DNA from: an uncultured Clostridia bacterium
GTDB lineage: Bacteria > Bacillota > Clostridia > Christensenellales > Borkfalkiaceae
Direction: 5' to 3'
Assembly: GCA_947053545.1 (NCBI GenBank)
Contig: CAMRSY010000005.1
Coordinates: 1-64,000, forward strand
Length of the DNA stretch: 64,000 bases
Below the pieces are notes generated by a model, which worked only from the letters and a program-made list of their open reading frames with translations, ran no database searches and was not told where the DNA came from. Positions 53,401 to 61,493 of the stretch are shown piece by piece. The position numbers and the translations under genes were made by a program. Within the stretch, counting starts at the first letter, position 1, and every line of letters starts with the position of its first letter.

Positions 53401-55131
53401 GGAGACATATTCGTAACGGCTAAAAAAGTTACTGCGGCAAGTTATAACGATACTCAAATAACCGCCGACGCTGGCGTAATGGTTTACGACGATATTGAAA
53501 TTTCCGTAACGACTGCCGAAATTCCCGATTTCACGCCTATGGCAAAATGGTCGGTAGGTAAAGACGCTACGGCGCCTTCGGAAGGAATTGTAATCGATAA
53601 CGGATTGTTCTCTGTAATAGCGCCTGCAGGCACGACGTACGGCGCGGCAAACACGGGCTTTACTAATGTGGCCGGCGAGCCTAACGCATTGCAGTATATT
53701 GTTCCAAAGGCAACTCTCGGAGCAGACGGTAAAGTAGCGGTTAAAGGCGATAATAAAGACAATCCTTACAAAATAGTTGCGAAAAGCACGTTGGCTAAAC
53801 TGGATATCAGCGTCCTTCTTTCCGACAGTAAAGCAACCGGTTCCAGAACGGGCGATATTTATTACAGTTTAGACGGCGGCGCTACGTACGAAAAGGCAAG
53901 CGGCACCAACGCCAAAATAGCTTTAACTAACGTCAAGGCGGGAACGACAGTGCTTATCTATGCGGACAACGCGTCGATTAAGAGCAGCGACGGCACAGCT
54001 ATGGACGCAAGGCTTTATCTCGGCAAAGTTGAAGCGGCTATTGACGAAAGCAAGGTGGCGCAAGACGTAGTCGTCAAGTGGGTAGGTGCCGGCGACAACG
54101 GCGCGGATATCGACGAAACCTTCCGTTATTACGAAAGTATTGCAATTCACGAACCTCCCGCAGGAAACGGCGAGTTTGTCGGTTGGTTTGACGGTGAAAC
54201 AAAATTCGAGGGCGGTAAACTTTCGTCCGGCACCTATACGTTTACGGCTAAATATGAATATACGCTTAAAGTTACTTATAACGACGGTGCAAAGGATTGC
54301 GAGGTTTATATAAATGCCGCGAACGGCAACGATGTCGAGGCTCATTTACCTACGCTGCCCGCTGTAGGAAACCGTATTCACATTGGTTGGTCGCTGACGG
54401 ATGGCGGCGAAAAAATAACCGATTATTCCACGGTAGCAGTGGGAACGCCAGAAAGTCCTAAGCAAATTACTCTGTATCCAGTTTATGAAGAGTCTACAGC
54501 GGTTTTAGTTACTCAAATTGTGGTAACGGCGGACGGTGACGCGGTTTCGCTTGAATCTGGCAAAACCTTACAGCTTACGGCAACAACAAACGCCGACGCC
54601 GATAATAAGGAAGTGGAATGGTCGTCAAGCGATAGCGGTAAGGCGACGGTTGATGCAAACGGTTTGGTTACCGGCGTTTCCGAAGGTACGGTTATTATAA
54701 CCGCTACGGCAAAAGACGGCAGCGGCGTAACCGGTACTATAACGTTGGAAATTACGGCGCCTAGCGGACCGGTATTATTGCAGACTATAAGTTCATTCAG
54801 CAATCCTACAACGACTATAGCATTAACCGGCGATGCCTCCGGATATATTGAAGGCGATTCAATTAAGGCAAGTAAAGGTTCTAGCGGAGCGAGTGCCAAC
54901 AGCAATAAACAATTGAAAATGGAGAGCGCTACCAAGCTTAATTTAACTACCGTAAAGGCATGCACATTAAAAATTACTTTAGCTGCCGGAGCTGCACTTA
55001 ACCTTGACGGAGTTGCTGTAAATGCGGTTGACGGTGTTGTAACATTAAATTTAAGTGCCGGAAAGTCTTATGAAATTATGAGAAAGACAGGAACGACCAC
55101 TATTTCCAAAATCGAGATTTATTCTGCGTAA
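50500..55131 (+). CDS. large multi-domain surface lipoprotein
   Basis: A 1543-residue exported protein with a lipoprotein signal (lipobox GISGC, Cys27). A His/Cys-rich segment (about 33-76) follows, then two Big-type Ig domains (about 85-265), a lectin-like domain (about 275-495), a long helical region (500-930) with two 71-residue repeats, further beta domains, two InlB-like GW-type repeats (about 1195-1310), another Big_2 domain (about 1335-1425) and a C-terminal beta domain. It probably acts in adhesion or glycan binding at the surface. No LPXTG anchor is seen. Confidence 0.83.
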   Translation: MNKLTKVLSVFIIAGAVGASVAGISGCKKNKGHSHQYSWTNNLDGTHDGNCSCGKDAIDNEEHVFVDGECVKCHAPQNEVLPENVTFDTTSSVSAVGRQFEITATIHAEGTLGDEQKVLVWEVENPAVASITVSADTLKVTVKCNSTGSTKITAKTINNKVAEYNLTVENQATGVDIVDEAGNKLDRIALTPESGDIKLKANILPSGSTDTEIEWSSSNDSIATVTADANDSTKATVHMVAQGDAPILITAKVKGKEIKQTIFCTADTYYGTLVNDAQNLIINENFSRYETGALVPEWNGAWGTAGVYGNCNGKGTPASSYGEANGVKIKTETENNNNNRADLIDTTDGGTELIVDYGAVDGVIKGYANIKITNYGNSWTFMQIHGKDTGKPLGGEILGLRIGKSPTEYLRVRVDGVEKDGLLTNIKLQTGSSLRLYYEIDIQKDTAVIYINGDKFFEAAAGTLGITDLSGIKFLTSDSGSKTVSIDNIAVTHAGVSVEAHKSDLLAKLDSEYSKYAEADYNAEKWTVLTAAYNSAKTAISSATVKDAMNEAFDAAVAAMKAVPTKAGEELFNAKEAYKTEIAETYPAASYTYNKAAYDTAIGKVNAAIDAYSGEIGGLKTDAKVVAAVAELAAVKDDTRAMTEAKEAYKAEIAETYPQSSYTINADAYTAAYGAVISAIENYGGAIGELKTNADIMALVTTLSGVKTDAQELEDAKTAALEEIANYKKVEVDALAPADGITQEDIDKAKADIQTTRNLRSSAVNSSTTVDAVAAEVAEAKKNIDSYIASLSETLEQVKTREKATLKATYDELIADITDQVVLNILAEDYAAAVAKIDAASVKSRVTEIRVEETNAMRVRIARRAAYTAITEYADEIKADLYSESAKAAIDEEIKYDISTLTDQSKWSADMWVIHNASTIVGVEEAKQVVLDKIDKIAETAKNTVFTVTLGETGETLSVKYGTELKLGDIFVTAKKVTAASYNDTQITADAGVMVYDDIEISVTTAEIPDFTPMAKWSVGKDATAPSEGIVIDNGLFSVIAPAGTTYGAANTGFTNVAGEPNALQYIVPKATLGADGKVAVKGDNKDNPYKIVAKSTLAKLDISVLLSDSKATGSRTGDIYYSLDGGATYEKASGTNAKIALTNVKAGTTVLIYADNASIKSSDGTAMDARLYLGKVEAAIDESKVAQDVVVKWVGAGDNGADIDETFRYYESIAIHEPPAGNGEFVGWFDGETKFEGGKLSSGTYTFTAKYEYTLKVTYNDGAKDCEVYINAANGNDVEAHLPTLPAVGNRIHIGWSLTDGGEKITDYSTVAVGTPESPKQITLYPVYEESTAVLVTQIVVTADGDAVSLESGKTLQLTATTNADADNKEVEWSSSDSGKATVDANGLVTGVSEGTVIITATAKDGSGVTGTITLEITAPSGPVLLQTISSFSNPTTTIALTGDASGYIEGDSIKASKGSSGASANSNKQLKMESATKLNLTTVKACTLKITLAAGAALNLDGVAVNAVDGVVTLNLSAGKSYEIMRKTGTTTISKIEIYSA
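52219..52644 (+). repeat. two 213-bp tandem repeats within the lipoprotein gene
   Basis: Copies at 52219-52431 and 52432-52644 each encode a 71-residue unit starting AKEAYK(T/A)EIAETYP and containing G(G/E)LKT(D/N)A. They have the FIVAR-like helical spacing typical of clostridial surface proteins. The second copy is diverged, so the duplication is not recent. Confidence 0.75.
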
Positions 55132-55168
55132 TAAATTAGATGTAATAAGAATTGGTACGAAAATTCAA

Positions 55169-55201
55169 AAAAGCCCTGCGGCATATTGCCGCAGGGCTTT
55201 T
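55169..55201. terminator. bidirectional terminator after the surface lipoprotein
   Basis: AAAAGCCCTGCGGC (55169-55182) pairs with GCCGCAGGGCTTTT (55188-55201), with T runs on both strands. It separates two converging lipoprotein genes. Confidence 0.9.
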
Positions 55202-55250
55202 ACTTTGTTCCGCAGTTTGATTTACTGCCGTGGTATCTTCAGTTTTACAA

Positions 55251-55592
55251 TTAATTGCCTTTACGGGGGCAGGGCAGAGGCTTAACCCGACCTCTTCCGT
55301 GCTTTCCTCCGCGCGAAGGCTTTTCGGGACACCTGCCGTCGGGACATTCGTCTTCTCGTTCGGGGCACTTACCGTCGGGGCATTTTCCGTCGTTTTCAAG
55401 GCGTTTTCCGCTTGTGCGTTTTTCGTCGCAATCACCGTCGGGGCACTGCGTATTTTCGTCCATCCGGGTTTCAATTCTCTGTTCTGTGCCGTGTTTATCG
55501 GCATTGCCCGAATCTCCGCCCATACAGCCTGTTAATGAAAGCGCCATCAAAAGCGCCGCACTGCATATAAGTGATAATTTAATTCTTTTCAT
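55251..55592 (-). CDS. small Cys-rich lipoprotein with CPDG repeats
   Basis: A 113-residue protein: signal peptide MKRIKLSLICSAALLMALSL with lipobox LTGC, then a hydrophilic mature part. This contains CPDGDCDE, CPDGKCPE and CPDGRCPE, a CPDGxCxE unit used three times, and ends in a basic Gly/Arg/Lys segment. Paired cysteines next to acidic residues suggest metal binding or disulfide-stapled loops. I do not recognise the family. The plus strand is also open here, but the lipoprotein signal supports the minus-strand reading. ATG 55592 is preferred to an upstream TTG. Confidence 0.7.
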   Translation of the reverse strand: MKRIKLSLICSAALLMALSLTGCMGGDSGNADKHGTEQRIETRMDENTQCPDGDCDEKRTSGKRLENDGKCPDGKCPEREDECPDGRCPEKPSRGGKHGRGRVKPLPCPRKGN

Positions 55593-55755
55593 AATTTCAG
55601 TATGCAATTGCTTGAAAAAATTATTCGCTTATGTTAAAATTTTGTTATCTGAATTCAAAGGTTCGCCTGAGGACAAAGAGTTTAATAATCACGGCTCGGA
55701 TGTAAATTTGTAGCTCTGTTTTTTGCTCTCTCTTACGGCGTAGGGGAGTTTTTTT

Positions 55756-56004
55756 ATGTCTGAAAACCGCATAGCAATTATAAGCATAATTGTCGAAGAC
55801 CGTTCGGCAAGCGCGACAATCAATAAAATTCTGTCCGATTACGGCGATTATGCCGTTGGCAGAATGGGCATACCGTATAAACAAAAGGGCGTTTCGGTTT
55901 TATGCGTGGTTGTAGACGCACCTACCGAAATAATTAATCTTATTACCGGTAAAATAGGTATGATTGCGGGAGTTTCCGCTAAAACGGTAACCTCAAAAAA
56001 ATAA
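55756..56004 (+). CDS. TM1266-family iron-only hydrogenase system regulator
   Basis: An 82-residue ACT-like protein: IAIISIIVEDRSASATINKI, DYAVGRMGIPYKQKGVSV and GKIGMIAGVSAKTV match the family named after Thermotoga TM1266, usually encoded beside the HydEFG maturases of [FeFe]-hydrogenase. No hydrogenase or maturase gene is present within this window, so here it stands alone. Its biochemical role is not known. Confidence 0.85.
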   Translation: MSENRIAIISIIVEDRSASATINKILSDYGDYAVGRMGIPYKQKGVSVLCVVVDAPTEIINLITGKIGMIAGVSAKTVTSKK

Positions 56005-56103
56005 AAATTTGTACTTTTAAATAGACAAGCGCCCGATTACTTAATGCAGGGTGCCCTCTCGGCGGAGTTTTGGTATTAAAAATGTCTTAAATAAGGAGAC
56101 GAA
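56005..56103 (+). promoter_or_regulatory. ABC transporter leader, possibly structured
   Basis: Complementary segments TAGACA (56021-56026) and TGTCTTA could close a fold around CGCCCGA and TCGGCG, with AGGGTGCCCT inside. The GGGTGCCC element recalls the 5' part of TPP riboswitches, but the conserved GGCTGAGA and the 3' half are absent. A functional riboswitch is therefore not supported. Confidence 0.25.
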
Positions 56104-57108
56104 ATGAAAAAATTGTTAACGTTGTTAATAGCGACAGTGCTGTCCGTCGCCTGCGCGTTAGGCGCGGCGGGCTGTAATAAGGGGAGCGGAAATAAGCTGT
56201 CGGTTTACGTCCCCGACGGCGCGCCAGCGCTTTCGGTTGTTTCTTTGGCGGAAAGTGACGCGTTTAACGTAAAAGTAATTGCCGCAAATACCGTAAACGC
56301 ATATATAGGCGGCGAAAATCCTATGGCGGATTTTGCAGTTGTTCCGGTTAACGCCGCGGTAAAACTTTTGGGTAGCGGCGAAAAGTATAAATTGCTGGGA
56401 ACCGTAACGCACGGCAACCTCTTTTTACTTAAAAAGCAAGGCGGCGAAGATATTTCCGCTGTTTCCGATTTGCAAAAGCTTAAAGGCAAAACGGTTGGCA
56501 TAATAAATTTGGCTAACGTTCCGGGATTAACGTTTAAAGTGATTTTACAGGATAACGGAATAGAATATAACGAACTTAAAGACGGCGCCTTGGCGGAAGG
56601 CGACAAAGTTAATTTGAAAAACGTTTCCGATCAGGAGGTTTTGCCGTCAAATACCGCTTGCGATTATTTCGTTGTGTCCGAGCCCGCCGCAAGCACAAAA
56701 ATTGCCGCAACGCAGGGTAAACTGTCGGCGGCGGGCAGTTTACAAACGCTTTACGGAGGTCAGACAGGGTATCCTCAGGCGGTAGCGGTAGTTAAAAAAG
56801 AAATTGTTCAAAATAACGTGCAAGCGGTTAACGATTTTATTTTAAGTTTTAATAATTCGAAAAATTGGATTTTAAGCGAGCAAACCTCGCCTGAACAAAT
56901 CGAGGCTGCAATTAATAAAATTACAGAAGGCGATTTGCAGCACACTTTCAATGCGGGTAATCTTTCCAAATCTGTCATAGCAAACTGCGGAATAAATTTT
57001 GTCGCGGCGGCTGACTGTAAAATTGAATTAAACGCTTATATGCAAAAACTTAACGCAGTTTCAGGCAATGTCTGGGGAACTGCGTCCGACGAATTTTTTT
57101 ACCTATAA
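56104..57108 (+). CDS. ABC transporter substrate-binding lipoprotein
   Basis: A 334-residue solute-binding protein with a lipoprotein signal (LGAAGC, Cys24) and a type II periplasmic-binding fold of the nitrate/sulfonate/thiamine-precursor (NMT1-like) group: LSVYVPDGAPALSVVSLA, ADFAVVPVNAAVKLL, LKGKTVGIINLANVPGLTFK. The substrate cannot be read. It leads a three-gene operon and overlaps the permease by one base. The ribosome site is AAGGAG. Confidence 0.85.
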   Translation: MKKLLTLLIATVLSVACALGAAGCNKGSGNKLSVYVPDGAPALSVVSLAESDAFNVKVIAANTVNAYIGGENPMADFAVVPVNAAVKLLGSGEKYKLLGTVTHGNLFLLKKQGGEDISAVSDLQKLKGKTVGIINLANVPGLTFKVILQDNGIEYNELKDGALAEGDKVNLKNVSDQEVLPSNTACDYFVVSEPAASTKIAATQGKLSAAGSLQTLYGGQTGYPQAVAVVKKEIVQNNVQAVNDFILSFNNSKNWILSEQTSPEQIEAAINKITEGDLQHTFNAGNLSKSVIANCGINFVAAADCKIELNAYMQKLNAVSGNVWGTASDEFFYL

Positions 57109-57887
57109 TGAAAAGACTTTTAACCTACAGCAAATTTAATATTTTATATTCGCTGTCCGCAATAATTTTAATGTGGACGGTATGGATTGTTGCGGCTGCA
57201 ACGGTAAAAAACGAATTCTTGGTGGCGCCCGTAGGCGCGTCGTTGAAAGAATTTTTTCTGCTGTTTTCCAAAGGATTTTTCTGGAGCGCGGTCGCGCATA
57301 CGTTTGCGCGTACGCTGGTTGCTTTTCTTATTTCGTTAATATTGGCTTCTGGCTGCGCATGTCTGGCGGCGGTATTTAAACCTTTTGCCGCGTTTATGCG
57401 TCCCGTAACCGCTTTTTTCCGTACTTTGCCAACAATGGCGGTTTTGTTGCTGATTTTAGTGCTGCTTACGCCGCGTACCGCACCTGTGGCGGTGGCTTTG
57501 TTGGTGCTGTTTCCTATGTGCTATTCTCAGCTTTCAAACGGAATAGCAAGCGTGGACGGCGAACTTTTGCAAATGGCAAAGGTATACAAACTTTCCTTAC
57601 GCAGTAGGCTTGCAAATATTTATCTTCCGCACATAGCGCCTGCCGCAATAAAAGACGCAGGCACAAACATTTCGTTCGGGTTAAAGCTTATTATTTCCGC
57701 AGAGGTTATGGCTTCCACGTATACCGCGGTGGGCGGACTGATGAGCGAGGCGCAGGCAAATATCAATCTTCCGCGCATAGCCGCGCTTACGCTTGCGGCG
57801 GTGTTGTTCGGAATTTTAACCGAGGCGTTTTTCCGTCTGTTAGCGGATAAATTATTCAAATGGAAAAAGGCGGCGCGCTGTGATTGA
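57108..57887 (+). CDS. ABC transporter permease
   Basis: A 259-residue integral membrane protein with about six helices, of the SsuC/ThiX type. The coupling segment with the EAA-like loop lies around VDGELLQMAKVYKLSLRSRL and IYLPHIAPAAIKD. It pairs with the lipoprotein before it and the ATPase after it (8-nt overlap). Confidence 0.88.
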   Translation: MKRLLTYSKFNILYSLSAIILMWTVWIVAAATVKNEFLVAPVGASLKEFFLLFSKGFFWSAVAHTFARTLVAFLISLILASGCACLAAVFKPFAAFMRPVTAFFRTLPTMAVLLLILVLLTPRTAPVAVALLVLFPMCYSQLSNGIASVDGELLQMAKVYKLSLRSRLANIYLPHIAPAAIKDAGTNISFGLKLIISAEVMASTYTAVGGLMSEAQANINLPRIAALTLAAVLFGILTEAFFRLLADKLFKWKKAARCD

Positions 57888-58533
57888 AATTAAAAACTTA
57901 TCGGTAACTTACGGTAAAACACGCGTTTACGACAATTTTAATTTAAATTTGGAAGAGGGGAAAATTACCTGCATGCTTGGCGAAAGCGGTTGCGGAAAAA
58001 CTACCCTTTTAAACGCCGTGGCAGGGCTTGTTACCTACGGTGGAGATATTTCACCCATAAGCGTTTCGTACGTATTTCAGTCGCCGCGCCTGATTCCGTA
58101 TGTAAACATATTAAAAAATTTAACGGTTACGGGTTCGACGGAGGAAAGCGCCGTAGGTATGCTGGAAAAGGTTGGACTTAAGGATAAACGTTTTGCCTTT
58201 CCTTCACAGCTTTCGGGCGGCGAGGCGCAAAGGGTGTCGCTGTGCCGCGCCTTTTTAAAAAAAAGTGATATACTGTTGATGGACGAACCTTTTTCGTCGT
58301 TAGACTACAAAACCAAACTTTCGGTAATGAATTTATTTAAAACTTTGCAATCGGAAGAAGGGAAAACAACCCTTTTTGTTACGCACGACATAGACGAGGC
58401 AATTTATCTTGCCGACAGAATTGTTGTGCTCGGGAAAGGTGAAGCGGTCGTTGATTTTATAGCCGGCGAAAAAACGTGTTTCGGCGCAAATTCTTCTATC
58501 AGAGAAAAAATTTTGAATATTTTGGTGCAGTAA
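57880..58533 (+). CDS. ABC transporter ATP-binding protein
   Basis: A 217-residue ATPase: Walker A GESGCGKTT, signature LSGGEAQRVSLCRA, Walker B ILLMDEPFSSLD and the switch His in FVTHDIDEAI. It has no C-terminal regulatory extension and is slightly short for the SsuB/ThiZ group. It starts with GTG inside the permease gene and ends at a shared terminator. Confidence 0.92.
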   Translation: MIEIKNLSVTYGKTRVYDNFNLNLEEGKITCMLGESGCGKTTLLNAVAGLVTYGGDISPISVSYVFQSPRLIPYVNILKNLTVTGSTEESAVGMLEKVGLKDKRFAFPSQLSGGEAQRVSLCRAFLKKSDILLMDEPFSSLDYKTKLSVMNLFKTLQSEEGKTTLFVTHDIDEAIYLADRIVVLGKGEAVVDFIAGEKTCFGANSSIREKILNILVQ

Positions 58534-58559
58534 AAACCCCGCTTGAAAAGCGGGGTTTT
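58533..58559. terminator. terminator shared by the ABC operon and ychF
   Basis: AAAACCCCGCTT pairs with AAGCGGGGTTTT around loop GAA, with A and T tracts on either side. It lies between converging genes. Confidence 0.9.
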
Positions 58560-58576
58560 AAATATTAAATTATGAT

Positions 58577-59677
58577 TTAAACGTTAAATCTGAAAAGTAT
58601 CACGTCGCCGTCTTTAACGACGTAATCTTTGCCCTCGCTGCGTACTTTGCCTTTTTCGCGCGCGCCCACAAGTCCGCCGCAATCCAATAGCGTTTGCCAT
58701 TCAACCACCTCGGCGCGTATAAACCCTTTTTCGAAATCGCTGTGTATCACGCCGGCCGCCTGCGGAGCCTTGTAACCGTTTACAATAGTCCATGCGCGCG
58801 TTTCTTTTTCGCCTGCGGTGAGGTAGGAAATAAGCCCTAATAAACGGTAACTTTTTTTAATAAGGCGGTTAAGTCCGCTTTCGGTTAAGCCAAGCTCTTC
58901 CAAAAACATAGCGCATTCGTCGGGCGGCAGTTTAGAAAGTTCTTCTTCTGTTTTTGCGCAAATAACCATAACGTCGCTGTTTTCTTTTAACGCATGGTTT
59001 TTAACTTTAACAACGTTTGCAATTTCGTCTTCGGGTTTACCCATATCGAATTCGGAAATATTGGCGGCGTATATTACGGGTTTTGACGTAAGTAAAAACA
59101 AATTGTCCAAAAACGGCTTCTCGTTTTTATCGCACTCGAAAAGTCTTGCTGGCTTTTCCTCCGATAAAAATTTTTCCAGCCTTTCCAACAGCGCGTACTC
59201 TGCCGCAGCCTCCTTATTTGCTCCGCCGCGCGCGGTATTGCGTATTCGGTCCTGCCTCTTGTTTACGGCTTCAATGTCGGCAAGAATAAGTTCGAGAGTG
59301 ATGGTGGTAATGTCGGCGACAGGGTCGACCGAATTGCTTACATGCGTAACGTTTTCGTCTTCGAAACAGCGCACAACGTGAACTATCGCGTCGCATTCCC
59401 GTATATGCGATAAAAATTTATTTCCCAGACCTTCCCCGCGTGAAGCGCCTTTAACAAGCCCCGCAATGTCAACAAACTCTACAATAGCGGGGGTAACTTT
59501 TTTGCTTTGATACAGCGCCGCAAGCTTGTCTAGCCGTTCGTCAGGAACTGCAACTACCCCGACGTTGGGTTCGATAGTGCAAAACGGATAGTTTGCGGCT
59601 TCGGCGCCAGCGTGCGTAATAGCGTTAAACAGGGTAGATTTGCCTACGTTCGGCAATCCCACAACACCTAATTTCAT
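58577..59677 (-). CDS. ychF: redox-regulated ATPase YchF (OLA1 family)
   Basis: A 366-residue Obg-type NTPase: [14 protein letters not shown] (G1), [20 protein letters not shown] (G3), a coiled-coil insert and a C-terminal TGS domain ([27 protein letters not shown]). YchF hydrolyses ATP rather than GTP because its G4 motif is altered, here around YAANISE. It binds ribosomes and affects stress responses. The ribosome site AAGGAAG precedes the ATG, and the gene is monocistronic. Confidence 0.95.
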   Translation of the reverse strand: MKLGVVGLPNVGKSTLFNAITHAGAEAANYPFCTIEPNVGVVAVPDERLDKLAALYQSKKVTPAIVEFVDIAGLVKGASRGEGLGNKFLSHIRECDAIVHVVRCFEDENVTHVSNSVDPVADITTITLELILADIEAVNKRQDRIRNTARGGANKEAAAEYALLERLEKFLSEEKPARLFECDKNEKPFLDNLFLLTSKPVIYAANISEFDMGKPEDEIANVVKVKNHALKENSDVMVICAKTEEELSKLPPDECAMFLEELGLTESGLNRLIKKSYRLLGLISYLTAGEKETRAWTIVNGYKAPQAAGVIHSDFEKGFIRAEVVEWQTLLDCGGLVGAREKGKVRSEGKDYVVKDGDVILFRFNV

Positions 59678-59754
59678 ATATTGGCTTCCTTAAAATCAAT
59701 TTTCCCTAATTATAATATAAACGCCAAAAAAATCAAAACGCTTTGCGCTAAAAG

Positions 59755-59783
59755 TTGCCAAAATTTTGCCCTTATGATAAAAT
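59755..59783 (+). promoter_or_regulatory. argS promoter
   Basis: TTGCCA (59755-59760), a 17-bp spacer and an extended -10 TGATAAAAT (hexamer 59778-59783) give a start near 59790, before the AAAGG ribosome site of argS. An in-frame TTG at 59755 is the -35 box itself, so it is not a start codon. Confidence 0.72.
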
Positions 59784-59805
59784 GTACAAAATTAAAGGTA
59801 AAGTT

Positions 59806-61491
59806 ATGGATTATAAAAAATATATTGCAGACAAAATAGTCATCGACGGAATTTCAAAGGCGGAAATAGTGGAAGCTATTGCCGTTCCCCCCAATACCGA
59901 AATGGGGGACTATGCATTGCCTTGTTTCAAGTTTGCCAAAATTTTACGCAAACCGCCTGTTCAAATCGCCCTTTCGCTTGCCGGAAGTATTTCTTCCGAC
60001 AGCGTTATAGGCCAGGTTACCGCGCTAAACGGTTATCTTAATTTTAAAATAAACAAATCTTATCTTGCGGAAAGTACGCTTGCGGAAATAGAAAAGGCGG
60101 GCGCAGGTTACGGCTCGTCTGCTGTAGGTAAAGGTAAAACGGTTTGTATCGATTATTCTTCGGTAAATATCGCAAAGCCCTTTCATATAGGTCATCTTTC
60201 CACAACCGTTCTCGGCGGCGCACTGTACAAAATATATAACTTTCTGGGATACAATGTCGTAGGCATAAATCATTTGGGCGACTACGGCACCCAATTCGGC
60301 AAGCTTATATGTGCATATAAACACTGGGGGGATAAGCAGCAGGTTGAAAAGGGCGGTATTCACGCCATAAACGAGCTGTACGTACGCTTTAACAGCGAGG
60401 CAACCGACCAAATGCAGGCTGAAGCGCGCGAATATTTCCGCCTTATCGAAAGCGGAGATAGTGAGGCTAACGAAATTTTCGGGTGGTTTAAGTCGCTTAC
60501 TCTTGCTTACGTCGATAAAATTTATAATCGCCTCGGCGTTAAATTCGACAGCTATAACGGCGAAAGTTTTTATCTTGACAAAATGCAGCCCGTTATAGAT
60601 GAACTTAAAAATAAAGGACTTTTAAAGACAAGCGATGGAGCGGGCATCGTTGATTTGGAAGAATACGGAATGCCGCCTTGCCTTATACTTCGTTCGGACG
60701 GAGCTTCTCTTTACGCCACGCGCGACCTTGCCGCAGCTTATTACCGTAAAAATACTTACGGTTTTTATAAATGTTTATATGTTGTGGCATACCAGCAAAA
60801 CTTGCATTTCAAACAGATTTTCAAGGTTTTAGAACTTTTGGGTAACGACTGGGCTAAAGATATGGTACACGTGGCTTACGGTATGGTATCGCTGGAAGAC
60901 GGCGCCATGTCTACCCGCAACGGTAAAGTCGTATGGCTGGAAGACGTTATAAACAAGTGCGTGGAAAAGGCTTATAAAGTAATAGAAGATAAAAATCCGT
61001 CGCTTGAAAACAAGCGGGAAATCGCCGAAAAAGTGGGCGTGGGTTCGGTTATATTCGGGGCGCTTTATAACAGCAAAATTAAAGACATAGTGTTTTCATA
61101 CGATAAGGTGTTAAGTTTCGAGGGCGAAACGGGAGTATACTGTCAGTACACTTGCGCGCGTGCAAATTCGGTTTTGCAAAAGGCGGGGGATACAGCCGAA
61201 TATTCCGCAGTATGCGAGGACAAACTTATGTCTCAGGAATACGAGTTGGTAAAAACGCTTGCCGCTTTTCCCGACGTGGTTAAAGACGCGGCGGAAAAAT
61301 ACGAACCCAGTTTAATTGCGCGTTACGCCGTAGACCTTTCGCAGAAATTCAATAAATTTTATTTCGACTGCAAAATATTAACCGCGGAAGACGGAACAAA
61401 ACGTTTCCGTTTGTCGCTTACAAAAGCCACAAAGCAAACGCTTACCAATGCTCTTTCGCTTTTGGGAATAGGCGTTCCGGAAAAAATGTAA
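59806..61491 (+). CDS. argS: arginyl-tRNA synthetase
   Basis: A 561-residue class I synthetase. The N-terminal Add-1 domain (about 1-110) is followed by the catalytic core with the HIGH motif (KPFHIGHLSTT), DYGTQFGKL, the ArgS-type second motif around MSTRNGKVV, and a C-terminal DALR anticodon-binding domain (YCQYTCARANSVL). The start at 59806 follows AAAGG and gives MDYKKYIADK. The HAD gene begins 2 nt after its end. Confidence 0.95.
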   Translation: MDYKKYIADKIVIDGISKAEIVEAIAVPPNTEMGDYALPCFKFAKILRKPPVQIALSLAGSISSDSVIGQVTALNGYLNFKINKSYLAESTLAEIEKAGAGYGSSAVGKGKTVCIDYSSVNIAKPFHIGHLSTTVLGGALYKIYNFLGYNVVGINHLGDYGTQFGKLICAYKHWGDKQQVEKGGIHAINELYVRFNSEATDQMQAEAREYFRLIESGDSEANEIFGWFKSLTLAYVDKIYNRLGVKFDSYNGESFYLDKMQPVIDELKNKGLLKTSDGAGIVDLEEYGMPPCLILRSDGASLYATRDLAAAYYRKNTYGFYKCLYVVAYQQNLHFKQIFKVLELLGNDWAKDMVHVAYGMVSLEDGAMSTRNGKVVWLEDVINKCVEKAYKVIEDKNPSLENKREIAEKVGVGSVIFGALYNSKIKDIVFSYDKVLSFEGETGVYCQYTCARANSVLQKAGDTAEYSAVCEDKLMSQEYELVKTLAAFPDVVKDAAEKYEPSLIARYAVDLSQKFNKFYFDCKILTAEDGTKRFRLSLTKATKQTLTNALSLLGIGVPEKM

Positions 61492-61493
61492 AT

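Noticed and set aside
55255..55713. A 152-codon plus-strand frame over the small lipoprotein
   Set aside because: The minus strand has a proper signal peptide and lipobox with repeated CPDG motifs; the plus reading is Arg/Phe/Ser-rich with no features.
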